From NCBI RefSeq assembly GCF_000427645.1, contig NZ_KE386571.1:124001-188000 (forward strand): a stretch of 64,000 nt of DNA, in the 5' to 3' direction. Within the stretch, counting starts at the first letter, position 1, and each line of letters starts with the position of its first letter. The notes beneath the pieces were generated by a model. That model did no database searches, was not told where the DNA came from, and worked only from the letters and a program-made list of their open reading frames with translations. The position numbers and the translations under genes are program-made. Shown here one piece after another: positions 61,491 to 64,000 of the stretch. The stretch comes from Sphingomonas phyllosphaerae FA2. Lineage in GTDB: Bacteria > Pseudomonadota > Alphaproteobacteria > Sphingomonadales > Sphingomonadaceae.

Positions 61491-62513
61491 TCACGCCGCC
61501 TTGGCGAGTGCGTGGCCGAACGGATGGAGCGCATCGAGGAACTGCCGCGCGCTGGCCGGCCAGGTGAAGCGCGCGCCCGCCGCGGCACAGGCGGCGCGGT
61601 CGAGCGTCAACGCGCGCGCGATCGCGGTAGGAAGGTCCGCCCCCATCGCGCCGGTTTCGGCGGTCAGCACATCGACCGGCCCCGCGACCGCAAAGGCCGC
61701 GACCGGGGTGCCGCACGCCAGCGCCTCGATCATCACCAGCCCGAACGTATCGGTGCGGCTGGGAAACACCAGCGCATCGGCGGCACGATAGGCGGCGGCC
61801 AACGCATCACCGAAAAGCGCGCCAAGGAAGATCGCGTCGGGATATTCACGTTCGAGCGCCGCACGCGCCGGACCGTCGCCGACCACCACTTTCGTCCCGG
61901 ATACGTCGGCGGCGAGGAAGGCGGCGATATTCTTCTCGACCGCGACCCGCCCGACGTGGAGCAGCACCGGCCCGGGCAGTGCGGCCATCGCGGCGTTGCG
62001 CTCGCCCTCGGCGCGGAACAGCGGCGCGACACCGCGCCCCCAGCGCCGAACGCGCGTCAGGCCATGCGCGACGAGCGCGCGCTCGATCGTCGGGGTCGAG
62101 GCGAGCACCGCGGCGGCAGGGGTGTGGAACCAGCGGACGTAGCGCCAGATCCATTCGGGATTCGCCCCGGTGCGCGCGGCGACATAATCGGGAAATTGCG
62201 TGTGATAGGCGGTGGTGAACGGCAACCGGCGCGACAGGCACCAGCGCCGTGCCGCGACGCCCAGCGGGCCTTCGGTGGCGATATGCACCGCCTCCGCGCC
62301 GAAGCGGGTGATGCGCCGCCCGATCGTCGCCGGGGGCATGAAGGCCAGCCGGATCTCAGGATAGGTAGGGCAGGGAATCGACGGCGCGTCGGCAGGCGAG
62401 ACGACCAGCACCTCATGCCCGCCGCTGCGCAACTCCGCGATCACATTTTCCAGCGTGCGGACCACCCCGTTGACCTGCGGCGCCCAGGCGTCGGTGACGA
62501 TCGCGATCCGCAT
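61491..62513 (-). CDS. GT4 family glycosyltransferase
   Basis: 340 residues, GT-B fold. IVTDAWAPQVNGVVRTLENV is typical of the mannosyl/glucosyltransferase group (MgtA, PimB-like); EGPLGVAARRWC, LLHVGRVAVEKN and the E-x7-E segment PSRTDTFGLVMIEALACGTP bind the nucleotide sugar. It transfers a hexose to a lipid acceptor in relatives. Encoded 4 bp after the LpxH-like gene. Confidence 0.9.
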   Translation of the reverse strand: MRIAIVTDAWAPQVNGVVRTLENVIAELRSGGHEVLVVSPADAPSIPCPTYPEIRLAFMPPATIGRRITRFGAEAVHIATEGPLGVAARRWCLSRRLPFTTAYHTQFPDYVAARTGANPEWIWRYVRWFHTPAAAVLASTPTIERALVAHGLTRVRRWGRGVAPLFRAEGERNAAMAALPGPVLLHVGRVAVEKNIAAFLAADVSGTKVVVGDGPARAALEREYPDAIFLGALFGDALAAAYRAADALVFPSRTDTFGLVMIEALACGTPVAAFAVAGPVDVLTAETGAMGADLPTAIARALTLDRAACAAAGARFTWPASARQFLDALHPFGHALAKAA

Positions 62514-62517
62514 TGCG

Positions 62518-63408
62518 TCAGGCGGCGAGGGCGGTGACGGGGGCTGCCTCGCGACGCGCGATTTCCTCACCCCAGTTGAGGATTTCCATCGTGCCGTCGA
62601 AATGCTCGACCAAGGCGTTGCACCCCTCTACCCAATCGCCGTCATTGTAATAGGCGACCCCGGCGATGTCACGCATCTCGGCGGTGTGGATGTGGCCGCA
62701 AACGACGCCATCCACGCCGCGGCTGCCCGCCGCCTCGGCGACGATTTCTTCGAAGCGCGAGATGAACGCCACCGCGTTCTTGACCTTGGCCTTGGCGTGC
62801 TTGCTCAGAGACCAATAAGGCATCCCGAACTTGCGACGCACCGCGCTGACCGCGCGGTTGAGCGTCATCAGCGCGGTATAAGCGGCGTCGCCGACATGCG
62901 CGAGCCAGCGATGCGACAGGGTAATCGCGTCGAACTCGTCGCCGTGGAGCACCAGCAGGCGGCGACCATCGGCGGTTTCGTGGACCGCCTTGCGCCGGAT
63001 TTTGATCCCGCCGAAGTCGAGCCCCGCGAACTGGCGGAACATTTCGTCATGATTTCCGGGGATGTAGATCATGCGCGTGCCACGCCGCGCGCGCTTCATC
63101 AGCCGCCAGATGACGTCGTTGTGCGCGGCCGGCCAGTAGAAGCGCTTCTTGAGCTGCCAGCCGTCGACGATGTCGCCGACCAGATACATCGTGTCGCTGT
63201 CGACATGGTCGAGGAAGTCGATCAGCATGTCCGCGTTGCAGCCGCGCGTGCCGAGGTGCACGTCGCTGATCCAGATCGTGCGATAACGGCGGCGCTCGCC
63301 GACCGGCTCTTCCGGGCGATGCGGACGCGAGTTCGCGAAATCGAACAGATCGGTGACGTCTGCGATATGCCCGGAGACGGGCGCGAGCGTGTCGGCGATC
63401 GGCGGCAT
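62518..63408 (-). CDS. LpxH-like metallophosphoesterase
   Basis: 296 residues. Calcineurin-type metal motifs in order: ISDVHLG, YLVGDIVDG, GNHDE, LVLHGDEFD, GHIHTAE. The family includes UDP-2,3-diacylglucosamine diphosphatase and related envelope-lipid phosphatases. Sphingomonads use glycosphingolipids instead of LPS, so the substrate may be another lipid pyrophosphate. Cotranscribed with the glycosyltransferase, which supports a membrane glycolipid role (inference). Confidence 0.87.
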   Translation of the reverse strand: MPPIADTLAPVSGHIADVTDLFDFANSRPHRPEEPVGERRRYRTIWISDVHLGTRGCNADMLIDFLDHVDSDTMYLVGDIVDGWQLKKRFYWPAAHNDVIWRLMKRARRGTRMIYIPGNHDEMFRQFAGLDFGGIKIRRKAVHETADGRRLLVLHGDEFDAITLSHRWLAHVGDAAYTALMTLNRAVSAVRRKFGMPYWSLSKHAKAKVKNAVAFISRFEEIVAEAAGSRGVDGVVCGHIHTAEMRDIAGVAYYNDGDWVEGCNALVEHFDGTMEILNWGEEIARREAAPVTALAA

Positions 63409-63503
63409 GGGCGGCTCTCCCTCGCCGCTCTTATGCCGCCTTCATGTGACGCCGCTGTCTCGACGCGGTGACGGCGAGATGGCCGATCGGTGACGGTTCC
63501 GCG

Positions 63504-63623
63504 TCAGCCGGCCAGGTGCGCCATGGCGTCGATCGTCACCGCGATCACGCCCCAACTCACGACGATCAATCCCGCCAGGGTAGCGAAGCGGCGACGCGTC
63601 GAGAAATTGTAGCCGGCCGTCAT
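63504..63623 (-). CDS. small single-pass membrane protein
   Basis: 39 residues: MTAGYNFSTRRRFATLAGLI, hydrophobic VVSWGVIAVTIDAM, end AHLAG. AGGA lies 8 nt before ATG 63623; ATG 63638 is an alternative. Unknown function. Confidence 0.5.
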   Translation of the reverse strand: MTAGYNFSTRRRFATLAGLIVVSWGVIAVTIDAMAHLAG

Positions 63624-63797
63624 TTTCAGGGTCCTCATCCTCTTTCTTATGACAGGAACGTGACACGTCCGCGGCCCGCAGAAAAGTATGGATTGCTGCC
63701 GTTCTTCACGCATAATTTCGATTAGTGAGAACGATTGCAGCTGCAGTGATCGACTGGTCATGTTGCCACCGACGGACGCCCCGCCTAGTCAGAGACC

Positions 63798-64000
63798 ATG
63801 ACCGATACAATGACCGCCGCGGCGCCGGCCGTTTCCGCCTCGACTGCCGGAGAAAAGCGCCTCGTTTCCCGTATGGAGCGCGGCGCGCGATTCCTCGGCA
63901 GCGAAGTAGCGATCATGGCCGGCGCGATGTCGTGGGTGTCGGAGCGGCATCTCGTTTCCGCGATGTCGAATGCAGGCGGGTTCGGGGTGATCGCATGCGG
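63798..64000 (+). CDS. nitronate monooxygenase, N-terminal fragment
   Basis: The first 67 codons run off the window. After a 38-residue Ala/Ser-rich leader, MAGAMSWVSERHLVSAMSNA then GGFGVIACG matches the start of FMN-dependent 2-nitropropane dioxygenase/nitronate monooxygenase barrels, where GGFG binds the flavin. ATG 63798 has only a weak AGAGA site. Confidence 0.8.
   Translation, partial: MTDTMTAAAPAVSASTAGEKRLVSRMERGARFLGSEVAIMAGAMSWVSERHLVSAMSNAGGFGVIAC

Overview
The window reads as chromosomal DNA of a Sphingomonas-like alphaproteobacterium (Sphingomonadaceae). The evidence is very high GC with alphaproteobacterial codon use, abundant TonB-dependent receptors, a PEP-CTERM protein with the sphingomonad-style WAMMILGFG tail, methionine synthase split into two genes, a DUF1013/TrcR-like regulator, DUF4893, D-3-hydroxybutyrate dehydrogenase, and a GGAAC-N16-CGTT (EcfG-type) promoter. 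I see no prophage, insertion sequence, CRISPR array or rRNA. The non-coding structure consists of two tRNAs, one riboswitch, several hairpin terminators and at least four families of short palindromic repeats.

Layout. 1-0.7 kb: the 5' part of a MesX-like (DUF1852) gene behind a cobalamin riboswitch and an ArsR-type palindrome. 0.8-5.3 kb: an S41 peptidase, an orphan FliL-like protein, a secreted L-type lectin with PEP-CTERM tail, and an AraC regulator. 5.5-22.8 kb: a glycan-utilisation island with two TonB-dependent receptors, GH92, GH27, GH78 and GH39 enzymes, a lipoprotein sugar dehydrogenase (PQQ type) and an IclR regulator. 22.9-25 kb: a housekeeping cluster, infA-maf-RNase E/G-like-yacG-tRNA-Phe. 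25-32 kb: a receiver protein, an SDR, an M61 peptidase, and a hybrid histidine kinase carrying an N-terminal ParD-like ribbon-helix-helix domain. 32-37 kb: an oxidoreductase, small proteins, and an inositol locus (inositol-1-phosphate synthase, nucleotidyltransferase, divergent CDP-alcohol phosphotransferase). 37-47 kb: sodC, MFS transporter, thpR, Bax-inhibitor-like protein, transglutaminase-like protein, barstar, extensin-like protein, Nudix, tRNA-Ala, a prion-like low-complexity DUF2171 protein and a DEDD exonuclease. 47-50 kb: a three-gene two-component operon. 50-56 kb: sahR-like/metF/metH-N/metH-C. 56-64 kb: lipoprotein, aldo/keto reductase, hypotheticals, bdhA, zinc peptidase, TrcR-like protein, glycosyltransferase plus LpxH-like phosphoesterase, and the start of a nitronate monooxygenase.

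How the parts fit. The two ends of the window look like one methionine regulon. The sahR-like promoter holds a perfect 22-bp palindrome, and nearly the same palindrome (one mismatch pair) lies just upstream of the cobalamin riboswitch that leads into mesX. I infer that B12-dependent MetH and the B12-independent MesX/MesD route share one ArsR-family regulator, with the riboswitch adding a B12 veto on the second route. Other items worth a second look are the RHH-histidine kinase fusion with an inverted repeat at its start, the inositol locus with an 8+8 bp inverted repeat in its divergent promoter, and the FUS-like low-complexity protein.
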